A stretch of 64,000 bases of DNA from Fluviicola sp. (GTDB lineage: Bacteria; Bacteroidota; Bacteroidia; Flavobacteriales_D; Crocinitomicaceae), in assembly GCA_002734085.1 (NCBI GenBank), contig NVXV01000002.1:124001-188000 (forward strand), given 5' to 3'. Below, piece by piece: positions 9,771-19,000 of this stretch. Position 1 is the stretch's first letter. The number at the start of each line of letters is the position of its first letter. The position numbers were made by a program, and so were the translations under genes. Below the pieces are notes generated by a model. That model did not search any database and had not been told where the DNA came from. It saw only the letters and a program-made list of their open reading frames with translations.

Positions 9771-10718
9771 GTGGTGTTTCAAAACTTAAAGGTAAGAAAG
9801 TCTTTGTTGTGGTCAGTTAAAATTCTGGTCTTTCTTCTCATACTCTATATTTTCATTATTCAGCTCACTAAAATATCCTACGATAACATCACAGATCTTA
9901 CTATTCAAAACTTTTGGTATATCATTTTCGCAATCCTTTTAGTACCAATAAATTTGGGGTTGGAATTTTTGAAATGGTTTTATACTGTCAAATCAATAGA
10001 TCCAAATATTCATACTTCTCGAGTTACGCAATCACTTTTAGCTGGAATCTCAACGGGATTTGTTACCCCTAATCGATTGGGGAATTTTATTGGTAGAATG
10101 CTTTATTTCAAAGGCAGAAAAGGTGCTCTATTAATTCTAGGAACGCTTTATGGTAATTTGGCTCAGTTTATTGCTTCTTTAATTTTTGGTACAATTGGAT
10201 TCCTGCTCATTGGTTCTGTTGTTTTTGATATTGATAAAGAATCATATTTCTCTTTCGTTGCTATGATTATTGGAGGAATTGCTGTTGTCTTATTTGTGCT
10301 TTATCCATTAATTCCAATTGAAAGACTTAATTGGTTCAAACGTTACCTAAATGTTCTTGCGAAGTTTAGAGTTAAAGCAAAGAAAATTGCTTTGTCTTTA
10401 TTAATTTTAAGTCTAGTAAGATACTTGGTGTTTGTCCTTCAGTTTTGTTTGTTACTTATCGCTTTTGGGGCCAGTTATTCTCACGAATTGATTTATGGAA
10501 TTTACTTACATTACTTAATTGTGACTTTAACACCGACACTTATTTTCGGCAAGTTGGTTGTGCGGGAAACTATTGGTTTACTTGTTTTGGGCTCTTTTGT
10601 TTTGAACCCTACAGTGATAATTGTAGCGTCTTTATTTTTATGGCTTATTAATCTCGGTATTCCTGCATTAACTGGCCTTTATTTTCTTTTGAGGGTCAAA
10701 TACGCGAAACATGATTGA
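9771..10718 (+). CDS. Polytopic membrane protein, LPG-synthase transmembrane (UPF0104-like) family
   Basis: About 315 residues with seven or eight membrane helices. The motif STGFVTPNRLGNFIGRMLYF corresponds to the TP(N/G)R-G signature of the lysylphosphatidylglycerol-synthase transmembrane family, the flippase-like part without the synthase domain. The open frame reaches back to 9711 inside ruvC, but that part reads as antisense of ruvC; GTG at 9771 or 9774 is the better start, giving VVFQNLKVRKSLLW before the first helix. The next gene, a glycosyltransferase, overlaps by eight bases, so a joint role in lipid or glycolipid handling is inferred. Substrate unknown. Confidence 0.8.
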   Translation: MVFQNLKVRKSLLWSVKILVFLLILYIFIIQLTKISYDNITDLTIQNFWYIIFAILLVPINLGLEFLKWFYTVKSIDPNIHTSRVTQSLLAGISTGFVTPNRLGNFIGRMLYFKGRKGALLILGTLYGNLAQFIASLIFGTIGFLLIGSVVFDIDKESYFSFVAMIIGGIAVVLFVLYPLIPIERLNWFKRYLNVLAKFRVKAKKIALSLLILSLVRYLVFVLQFCLLLIAFGASYSHELIYGIYLHYLIVTLTPTLIFGKLVVRETIGLLVLGSFVLNPTVIIVASLFLWLINLGIPALTGLYFLLRVKYAKHD

Positions 10719-11793
10719 TTTTTACTTTTATTTTACAGCGACGACAGGGCTCTTTGTTTTGGTGATGATTTTAGTGAAAAACTTCTCAAAGCCAAAAGGA
10801 CTTAATAATTGTTCTGCAGATGAAATAACTGTTATTATTCCATTCAGAAACGAAGCCACTAAACTTCAACCACTCATCAAATCCTTATTAAATCAATCCA
10901 TTTTACCTTCATCTATAATCTTTGTCGATGATCATTCTTCAGATCATTCTTGTGAGATTATTAGTACAAGCCTAAACGAGAAAAAAGAAGTTAGTTTGAT
11001 TCATCTACCAAAAGATCTCAATGGAAAAAAACAGGCAATCCGTTTTGCAATTAGAAAAGTAAATACGAAATATTGCTTAACAATTGATGCAGATACATGG
11101 TTCAAAGAACAATTCTTTCAGAAATTGACAGTTTCAGAAAATATTGATATGCAAATTCGCCCTATTATAATGAAAGGTGATTCTATAATTGGTCATTTTG
11201 CTGGCACCGAGTATACTTTTTTTAATGCACTGAATAAATTGCTCTCTCCAATTTATATTCTTTCTTCAAGTGGGGCGAATCTTTTATTTAAAAAGTCAAC
11301 ATTTGATGAACTGGATAATTTTGAATCTCATCGTCATATTGCTTCGGGAGACGATCATTATTTGCTTAGGGCTTTTCAACATGGAAAAACAAAAATCACA
11401 GTTTCAGATGCTAAAAACGATTTAGTTTTTACTGATTCTACCAATTCTCTCAATGATTATTTTAACCAGCGAATGAGATGGCTCGGTAAGACAAAAGTGA
11501 AAACAACAGTTTCTGAACTATTTATCGGTTTATTAATTGTAATTTATTTAATTGGAGGATTTCTATCCATAACTTATTTATTGTTTATTGGTCGAGTGGA
11601 TTTATTCCTAATTCTATTTTTTGGAAGATGGATTATTGATTCACTTTCCTTTCTCAATTATACTATTCCTTTAAGACAGTCGTCTCATTGGTGGTGGCTA
11701 CCGTTCTTTCAATTGCTTTACCCAATCCTTTTTATTTCAGTTCTGTTGGGGAGTTTATTCTTCAAACCTAAATGGAAGGACAGAAAAACATAA
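10711..11793 (+). CDS. Membrane-anchored family 2 glycosyltransferase
   Basis: 360 residues: one N-terminal membrane helix, a GT-A catalytic domain starting ITVIIPFRNEATK (about residue 35), a DxD-type metal site in LTIDADTW, an acceptor-side GDDHYLL, and the processive-type QRMRWLGK (Q-x-x-R-W); then two or three C-terminal helices. This is the layout of membrane GT2 enzymes that build polysaccharide or glycolipid at the inner leaflet. It overlaps the preceding UPF0104-like gene by eight bases, suggesting one transcript and coupled translation. Donor and acceptor cannot be inferred. Confidence 0.88.
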   Translation: MIDFYFYFTATTGLFVLVMILVKNFSKPKGLNNCSADEITVIIPFRNEATKLQPLIKSLLNQSILPSSIIFVDDHSSDHSCEIISTSLNEKKEVSLIHLPKDLNGKKQAIRFAIRKVNTKYCLTIDADTWFKEQFFQKLTVSENIDMQIRPIIMKGDSIIGHFAGTEYTFFNALNKLLSPIYILSSSGANLLFKKSTFDELDNFESHRHIASGDDHYLLRAFQHGKTKITVSDAKNDLVFTDSTNSLNDYFNQRMRWLGKTKVKTTVSELFIGLLIVIYLIGGFLSITYLLFIGRVDLFLILFFGRWIIDSLSFLNYTIPLRQSSHWWWLPFFQLLYPILFISVLLGSLFFKPKWKDRKT

Positions 11794-11801
11794 TATTTCC
11801 A

Positions 11802-12356
11802 CTATAACCATTCGAATAGTGTTGCGATTCCCAAGAAAATCAATAATATAGCTGAAAATAAATCTGTACTTTTCTTAAATCGTTCTTTTAAGTATTTTCC
11901 TGTGTTCAGTCCGATGAAAGTAAAAATCACGGAAGAAACTGCAATTACTGAGGCGGTTGTTACTGGATGGAAATTCTGTAAACCAATACTAAATCCTACA
12001 ATTAGATTATCTAAACTCAAACCAGCAGCCAAAGAAATAATTCCTGTCCAACTCGTTACTTTTTTTAATAAGTACTCCTCGTCCTCCAAGGAGGAATTAA
12101 AACTTTTATAAACCATAAATAAACCAAACAGTAGTAGAATACTTCCGCCAATATAAGCTACATAGTCTGCAATAAATTCGGAAAATTGCTGACCAATAAA
12201 AACACCAACAAGAGGAATCACAAATTCAAATACTCCGAAAATAGCAATGATTCGCCACCAAAAATATCTAATATTTAATGCACCAAGAGAAAATGCTACA
12301 GCTAGATTGTTACTACCGATTACAACACCAAGAAGAAATAGTTTCCAAACTTCCAT
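11802..12356 (-). CDS. MntP-like six-helix membrane protein (probable manganese efflux)
   Basis: 184 residues, six predicted helices in two homologous halves. Each half has the motif seen in MntP/YebN: NNLAVAFSLGA (residues about 16-26) and SLDNLIVGFSIGLQ (about 114-127), where acidic or polar residues in helices 1 and 4 should line the ion path. In E. coli MntP exports Mn2+; the first half here carries Asn-Asn where MntP has Asp, so specificity may differ. Stands alone between convergent and same-strand neighbours with an 81-base gap upstream. Confidence 0.78.
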   Translation of the reverse strand: MEVWKLFLLGVVIGSNNLAVAFSLGALNIRYFWWRIIAIFGVFEFVIPLVGVFIGQQFSEFIADYVAYIGGSILLLFGLFMVYKSFNSSLEDEEYLLKKVTSWTGIISLAAGLSLDNLIVGFSIGLQNFHPVTTASVIAVSSVIFTFIGLNTGKYLKERFKKSTDLFSAILLIFLGIATLFEWL

Positions 12357-12437
12357 ATTCGATAATCAAAAATATAATTTAATAGCATACTCATCCTCTA
12401 CATTCTTAGCTCCTTCTTTGCAACTTAGCGGTTATGT

Positions 12438-13838
12438 TCACCAAATCAAAAGTACCCCTCCAAACAAAATGACTCCTAGAACAAACAATAAAAAGGTATA
12501 AGGCAAGATTTGATAAGGTTTTAATTTTGTAATACCAAGTAACGGTAAAGCCCAAAATGGCTGCAACATATTGGTCAACTGGTCTCCATAAGACATCGCC
12601 AAAACGGTCTTCGGTAAATCTGCACCCAGCTGAGTAGCAGCTTCAATTAAAATTGGACCTTGGATTGCCCATTGTCCACCTCCACTTGGAACGAAGAAAT
12701 TAACGACTCCTGCACTGATAAATGTATAAATAGGTAAAGAATAATCCGTTGCAATGGCGATGATAGAATCTGAAAACAAGGTGATCAAGCCACTACTTTT
12801 CATGATTCCTAGTATTCCGAAATAGAGTGGAAACTGAATTAGAATTCCTGAGATATCTCCTATAGATAATTGTACTGCATTTATAAAATTATTAATAGAT
12901 CGATGAAAGAAGATGGACATTCCCAAAAGTGAGAGATTAATGAAGTTTAAATTGATGAATCCAAGAGTACTTTCTCCTTGGTAATTCATGGCTTTGATGA
13001 CTACAAGCACTAATATTCCTAAACCGAGAAATGTACCAACGAGTTTACTGTAGTCCAATCGCTCGGCCCCTTTCATTTTTCCAATGGGGTCTTCAGCTGT
13101 TTTTCCAAACTGTTTTGAGAATTTTGGGACAAAACCATCACCAGATTTACGCGCAATGAAATACAGGAATAAAGGGATGAGTACAACACAAAGTACCGCT
13201 ACCAAAATGTTCATTCCTGACCCAATGGTGGAGTCAAAAGGAAGAAATTCAGGATAGCTCCCTGTTCCTCCCATACGTTCCATCATAGCTGGAATGCAGC
13301 CTTCTTCCATCGCTTTTGTGGTGGCACTGCCCGAAAGTCCTCCGTGCCAAACCATCATTGTGGAATAAGCGGCAGCTCCAACGAGTCCATAATTGATTGT
13401 TTTTCCTTGATGTGCGAATTTCTCACCAACTTTTCGGGCTAGTATCGCTCCAAAGATCAACCCTAAGCCCCAATTGAATAATCCCATCACAATCGCTCCA
13501 ATAGCAACAACAAATACACTCGAAGCAGTATTTCGACAATATACAAGCAATGCTTTAATCAGTCTATCTACAGGTCCTGTCAATGCAAGTACATGCCCTA
13601 ATACCAAAACCAGCATCATTTGAAAGGCAAAGTAAAGTCCACCTGCGGAGTCGTCCCAAAGCCCTTCCTCCCAAGACGAAAAGAGATAAATTAAATAGTC
13701 GCCATGCGATGATTCTGGGGGCTTTGTCAAAAATAGAGCTAACAAAACCGTTAAAATCGTCAATAAAATCGCAATTGTAAACGGACTCGGAAGAATGCGT
13801 TTAAAAATTGATATAAGTTGTTTTGATCTTTTTGACAT
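12438..13838 (-). CDS. atoE: Short-chain fatty acid transporter family (AtoE-like)
   Basis: 466 residues with about twelve membrane helices. The segments MGLFNWGLGLIFGAILARKVG, AAYSTMMVWHGGLSGSATT and FVPSGGGQWAIQGPI are hallmarks of the AtoE/TIGR00366 family, proposed to take up short-chain fatty acids such as acetoacetate or butyrate. There is no ato operon around it, so the link to acetoacetate catabolism is by family only. The ORF runs cleanly from MSKRSKQLISIFKR with a basic cytoplasmic N-terminus. Confidence 0.85.
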   Translation of the reverse strand: MSKRSKQLISIFKRILPSPFTIAILLTILTVLLALFLTKPPESSHGDYLIYLFSSWEEGLWDDSAGGLYFAFQMMLVLVLGHVLALTGPVDRLIKALLVYCRNTASSVFVVAIGAIVMGLFNWGLGLIFGAILARKVGEKFAHQGKTINYGLVGAAAYSTMMVWHGGLSGSATTKAMEEGCIPAMMERMGGTGSYPEFLPFDSTIGSGMNILVAVLCVVLIPLFLYFIARKSGDGFVPKFSKQFGKTAEDPIGKMKGAERLDYSKLVGTFLGLGILVLVVIKAMNYQGESTLGFINLNFINLSLLGMSIFFHRSINNFINAVQLSIGDISGILIQFPLYFGILGIMKSSGLITLFSDSIIAIATDYSLPIYTFISAGVVNFFVPSGGGQWAIQGPILIEAATQLGADLPKTVLAMSYGDQLTNMLQPFWALPLLGITKLKPYQILPYTFLLFVLGVILFGGVLLIW

Positions 13839-13874
13839 AATACAATAAGTAAGCTCTAAATTAGAAATAACTAA

Positions 13875-14507
13875 TTACTTTAAAAACCCTCTTTTTCTCA
13901 AATCCTTTTGTAAAAACGCTATATTTTCAGGTATATCTCTTTCCAACAACCAGTCTATATCAAACCCATGATATTTACAAGTCTGAACAATACCGTTATT
14001 CTTTTTGAAATGCTTTCCAAGTTTTGTGAGATCTTCTTTAAAATCAATGTATAAATCGGGATCAAGTTTATTTATTGCGACGCGCAAATTAAACGTTTTA
14101 TTTACAATGTAAACAGCTAACTTCCTTCCCTTATCAGTTCCAGAAAATGTATCAATTTCTACTGAAAAGTATTCGAAAGCCTTGTTCATAAGGTATAGAT
14201 TCAGTAATGCATCCCCATATTTATCTTTGGTTGTAAAGAGATAACTGGCGATTTCACTACTCAACTTTCTTAAAGCTCTAGATAAATTTACAGGCTTAAA
14301 ACCAGATTGTTTAACATTATCAAAAGCAAGAGTAACATTTTCATAAAAGTCATTTTGAAGATCCTCTTTTGTAAAATCGCCTATTAATTCATAGTGTAAT
14401 CGTTTTGCCAGTTTTTTATCTCGCCTCACTAACATGGCGATTAACTTATCTTTTTCTCGATCGGGTAATTCGCTCAAAGCTCTTTTGAATTCTTTATCGA
14501 TTTTCAT
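13875..14507 (-). CDS. Conserved cytoplasmic protein of unknown function
   Basis: 210 residues, no signal peptide or membrane helix. Highly charged and mostly helical; begins MKIDKEFKRALSELPDREKD and contains a run of Lys/Arg at LVRRDKKLAKRLHYELIG. It resembles Bacteroidota proteins annotated as DUF6155, but I am not certain of that family. It lies 36 bases upstream (in transcription sense) of the AtoE-like gene, close enough for one transcript. No catalytic pattern recognised. Confidence 0.7.
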   Translation of the reverse strand: MKIDKEFKRALSELPDREKDKLIAMLVRRDKKLAKRLHYELIGDFTKEDLQNDFYENVTLAFDNVKQSGFKPVNLSRALRKLSSEIASYLFTTKDKYGDALLNLYLMNKAFEYFSVEIDTFSGTDKGRKLAVYIVNKTFNLRVAINKLDPDLYIDFKEDLTKLGKHFKKNNGIVQTCKYHGFDIDWLLERDIPENIAFLQKDLRKRGFLK

Positions 14508-14539
14508 AAGGTAAAATTAGCATAAAGTTGGTTATAGCA

Positions 14540-14665
14540 CAGAGTTCCACAAAGGAATTCACAGAGGTTCACAGAGAAAATCTCAGTGTTCTCCCTGCTA
14601 CAAATCACGTCCTATCAATTCGTCACTAAGACAAGCGAAGCGCAGTCGATGGCACTAGTCACTAA
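14540..14665. repeat. Dispersed intergenic repeat remnants (cacagag and gcgaagcgcagtcga types)
   Basis: The gap before lhgO holds a string of CACAGAG/TTCACAGAG words (14540-14578) and then CAAGCGAAGCGCAGTCGATG (14631-14650). Both resemble short sequences scattered between genes in many Bacteroidota genomes. Further copies of the first type occur at about 15963 and 52806. Confidence 0.5.
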
Positions 14666-14713
14666 AACTCTCCTTTTAATGCTTTTTTCCCCTCATTCCA
14701 GCAACTCTTTTAT

Positions 14714-14721
14714 TACTTTTG
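14714..14721 (+). promoter_or_regulatory. -7 promoter element of lhgO
   Basis: TACTTTTG matches TAnnTTTG and ends 16 bases before the GTG start, giving a very short leader. I see no clear TTG at -33. Confidence 0.4.
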
Positions 14722-14737
14722 CCTAAAATTTATAAAA

Positions 14738-15958
14738 GTGGACGATCAAACATACGACGTAGCGATTATTGGAGGTGGAATTGTTGGAGCAGCAACTTTT
14801 TACAAACTGCAAAAACGAAACCCTAATCTAAATATCATCCTCATTGAAAAGGAAGATAAGTTTGCAGATCATCAAACAGGACATAATTCAGGTGTGATTC
14901 ATTCAGGTCTATATTATACCCCTGGTTCTTTAAAGGCCGAAAACTGTGTGAAGGGTAGAAGAGAATTGGTTGAATTTGCAAAAGAACATAAAGTGCCACA
15001 CGATGTATGTGGTAAAGTGGTTGTCGCTACAAGAAAAGAAGAACTTCCATTTATGGATAAAATTTTCAATAACGGTTTAGAAAACGGAATTGAAGGAATT
15101 GAGAAGATAGACGCGAAACAAATTAAAGAGCATGAACCTCACGTAGAGGGCATTGCTGGAATTTGGGTGCCTTGTACAGGAATCATTGATTACCGTAAAG
15201 CAACGGAGAAAATGATTGAAATTGCAAAAGGATACAATGCAAATTCAAAGACAGTTCTCGGTGAAGAAGTGATTGGTGTAGAAAAAGATGGAGAGTTAAA
15301 TACTGTTGTTGGTGCTACTCAAAAATTCAAAGCAAAACACCTTATTTTCTGTGCTGGCTTGCAAGCCGATCGTCTCGCAAGAAAAGATGGAGTTGATTTA
15401 AAAGAACAAGTTGTTGGATTCCGTGGCGACTATTACGAACTAACAGAACAGGCAAAATATAAAGTTAAAAACCTTATTTATCCAGTTCCAAATCCAGACT
15501 TCCCATTCTTAGGTGTACATTTTACACGTATGACAGACGGAGAAATTGAATGTGGGCCTAACGCTGTTTTTACTTTTAAACGAGAAGGATACGGTAAAAC
15601 AGATTTCAACTGGAAAGATACTTGGGACGCTTTGACTTATAAAGGGACATGGAAGTTATTCTTTAGTAATATTAAATTTGGAATCAACGAATATCGTAGA
15701 GCATTCTCAAAGAAACTATTCTTAAAAACACTTCAAGGAATGATTCCATCGTTAACAATGGATGATATCAAGCCTGGTAGAGCAGGGGTTAGAGCATTGT
15801 TACTCGGAACTGATGGCGATACAAGAGACGATTTCAGAATTGAATACCACGGTCATTCAATCCACGTATTAAATGCACCATCTCCCGCAGCAACAGCATC
15901 GTTGGCAATTGGAGATTATATTGCGGATGAAGCGGAGAAACATTTTTCTCTGAAGTAA
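14738..15958 (+). CDS. lhgO: L-2-hydroxyglutarate oxidase
   Basis: 406 residues; FAD enzyme oxidising L-2-hydroxyglutarate to 2-oxoglutarate, usually membrane-associated and feeding electrons to quinone. The dinucleotide-binding motif VAIIGGGIVGAATFYKL is at residues 8-24, followed by the family segments HQTGHNSGVIHSGLYYTPGS and GRAGVRALLLG near the end. The start is GTG at 14738, supported by the -7 element 16 bases upstream and by the position of the FAD motif. Monocistronic, as the neighbour upstream is divergent. Confidence 0.93.
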   Translation: MDDQTYDVAIIGGGIVGAATFYKLQKRNPNLNIILIEKEDKFADHQTGHNSGVIHSGLYYTPGSLKAENCVKGRRELVEFAKEHKVPHDVCGKVVVATRKEELPFMDKIFNNGLENGIEGIEKIDAKQIKEHEPHVEGIAGIWVPCTGIIDYRKATEKMIEIAKGYNANSKTVLGEEVIGVEKDGELNTVVGATQKFKAKHLIFCAGLQADRLARKDGVDLKEQVVGFRGDYYELTEQAKYKVKNLIYPVPNPDFPFLGVHFTRMTDGEIECGPNAVFTFKREGYGKTDFNWKDTWDALTYKGTWKLFFSNIKFGINEYRRAFSKKLFLKTLQGMIPSLTMDDIKPGRAGVRALLLGTDGDTRDDFRIEYHGHSIHVLNAPSPAATASLAIGDYIADEAEKHFSLK

Positions 15959-16035
15959 ACAACTCAGTGAACTTTGCGCCTTCTTTGCGTTCCTCTGCGG
16001 TTAAAACTCACAATGAATGATTTGTAACTAGGGGT
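15959..16035. repeat. Intergenic repeat remnant between convergent lhgO and dnaE
   Basis: Contains CTCAGTGAACTTTGCG and CTTTGCGTTCCTCTGCGGTT, the same style of repeat seen in inverse orientation near 14540. No terminator hairpin is evident between the two convergent genes. Confidence 0.45.
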
Positions 16036-19000
16036 TTACTCCAAGGCATACGCCACATCAAACCCTTTTAAAGAATCCAGTAAAGTATCATTAATATCCA
16101 CCTTCACAAATCGCGAAGGCAAATCAACTTCCAAATTATTCACTGTATCAAAGACATTAAACCGAACCTGATATTTTCCTTGGTTTTCTTTAAAAACCTG
16201 ATCGATATCTTCAATAAATCGCTGATTAACCTGGCTCAATGCCACTTTGATTTTAAGCGCTTGTGTTTTCTGCTCTCTTAAGCTCGATAGAAAATCTATT
16301 TTCTGAACTTTGAATTCGAATTCATCGTTTTTCCAACGTTTAGGTTGTACTTTACCTACCAGATAAATGAATGCTCCTTCAGACATGTAGTCTTTAAACT
16401 TTCCATAATCTTCACGGAATAAAAACAGTTTCGTAGAGTCGCTATAATCTTCAATCACAATTGTTCCAAACGGATCTCCTTTCCTTGTATGACGATGCTC
16501 GACCTCTGTGATTATCGCAGCGATTGTGAATTCACGGTTTTGATTTTTGTCTAACTGAATTATGTCTTGGATAGTACCCGAACAAAAAGATTCAATGTCA
16601 ATCTTATAATCATCAAGTGGGTGACCAGAAATATAAATCCCAACCACTTCTTTTTCTTTATTCAATTCTTGAAGCGAGGACCATTCAGGCACTTGAGGAA
16701 TCGTTGGAGCAGGAGTAGCTACACCAGAAGATTCTCCAAATAAACTTGCTTGACTTGAATTAATACTTTCCTGATGACTCGCTCCAAACTTAATAGCACT
16801 TGCTAGGAACGTACGATTGTTGTCTTCCGCAAAATATTGAGCACGGTGTATATTTGTAAATGAATCAAATCCACCACCTAGCGCTAAACCTTCAAATGCT
16901 TTTTTATTACATTTTCTTAAATCAACACGTTTTGTGATATCGAAAATATCGCGGAAAGGACCGTTTTCATTCCTTTCATTAACTAGAGCTTCAACAGGTG
17001 CATGACCAACACCTTTTATCGCTCCAAGCCCAAAACGGATAGCGCCTTCCTTGTTTACGGTAAATTTAAAGTTGGATTCATTGACATCAGGTCCTAATAC
17101 TGGAACTCCCATTCGCTTACATTCTTCCATAAAGAAAGAAACTTGTTTGATGTCGTTCATGTTATTACTTAATACGGAAGCCATGTATTCCGCAGGATAG
17201 TTTGCCTTTAAATATGCTGTCTGATATGCAATCCAAGCGTAACAGGTTGAGTGAGACTTGTTAAACGCATAAGATGCAAATGCCTCCCAATCACGCCAGA
17301 TTTTCTCTAATTTATCTTTAGAATGGCCCCTTTCATTTCCTTGATTTAAAAACTTAGGTTTTAGCTTCTCAAGTAAATCAAACTTCTTTTTACCCATTGC
17401 TTTACGTAAGGTATCTGCTTCACCTTTAGTAAATCCAGCGAGTTTTTGAGAAAGTAACATCACCTGCTCTTGGTAAACTGTAATTCCGTAGGTTTCCTCT
17501 AAATATTCTTTGGTTGCTTCTAAGTCGTAAATAATTTCTTCATCACCGTGTTTACGCTTAATGAAGGAAGGAATATATTCTAAAGGCCCTGGACGGTAAA
17601 GTGCGTTCATGGCAATGAGATCGGCAAAGACAGTAGGCTTTAATTCGCGCATGTACTTCTGCATTCCTGGCGATTCGTACTGGAAAACCCCAACCGTTTC
17701 TCCACGCTGGAATAATTCGTAAGTAGGAACATCATCCAATGGAAACTCATCCGGAATTAAGTCTATATCATGTCTGTCTTTCACAAAAGCAACGGCGTCT
17801 TTGATTAAAGTCAACGTTTTTAATCCAAGAAAATCCATTTTTAACAGACCAGCCTCTTCAACTACCGAGTTGTCAAACTGTGTACAATACATGTCTGAAT
17901 CTTTTGCTAAGGCTACGGGAACGTATTCTGTAATATCACTCGGTGTAATGATTACACCGCAAGCGTGAATTCCAGTATTACGAACATTTCCTTCGAGTCG
18001 TTGAGCTTTCTGTATTACCTGGGCTGGCAAATCACTTCCTGCACCAATCTGCTTAAGTTGATTCGCGCGAACAATATTTTCTTGATTGTTTTTAAGGACA
18101 TCTGCCAAATCAGCATCACCCAAACCAAATATTTTCTTTAAAGAGATATCTGGAATCAATTTCGCTAAACGATCTGCTTCAAACAACGGTAAGTTTAATA
18201 CTCTCGCTGTATCTCGCACAGAAGATTTTGCGGCCATCGTACCGTAAGTTATAATTTGCGCTACTTGATTTGCACCGTATTTCTCAATTACCCAATCGAT
18301 AATTCTGCTTCGACCTTCATCGTCAAAATCAATATCAATATCGGGCATTGATACACGATCTGGATTTAGGAAACGCTCAAAAAGTAGATCGTACTCGATG
18401 GGATCAATGTTTGTAATTCCATTACAATAAGCTACTGCAGAGCCAGCGGCTGAACCACGACCCGGACCAACAATGACACCCATTTCCCGCGCAGCATTAC
18501 AGAAATCTTGAACGATCAAGAAATAACCTGGATAACCAGTATTTGCAATAATCTCTAATTCAAAATCGAGTCGTTCACGAATTTCATCTGTAATCTCAGG
18601 ATAACGCTTTTTAGCTCCCTCGTAAGTAAGGTGACGGAGATAATTATTCTCCCCGTTTTTTCCTCCATTCTTTTCATCCTCAATGTCTCTAAATTTTTCT
18701 GGAATATCGAAAGCGGGGAGGAGAATATCGCTGGCAAGTGTATAGTATTCACATTTATTTGCGATTTCTATAGTGTTTTCAATCGCTTCAGGAATGTCAG
18801 CAAACAACTCCTTCATTTCATTTGGCGATTTGAAATAGTAATTTTCATTCGCTAAACCAAAACGAAATCCTCGGCCTTTTCCCTTTGGTGTTTCCACCAT
18901 TTCACCATCTTTGATACAAAGCAAAATATCGTGAACAATGGCATCTTCCTGATCGATGTAAAAAGTGTTGTTTGTTGCTACTAATTTAACTTCATGTTTC

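Noticed and set aside
11902-12501. Plus-strand ORFs opposite the MntP-like and AtoE-like genes
   Set aside because: They are antisense to conserved membrane helices and span a gene boundary without coding character.
18631-18855. Antisense ORFs within dnaE, mutL and the E1 gene
   Set aside because: They are shadows of long, well-matched genes on the other strand and show no protein family features.
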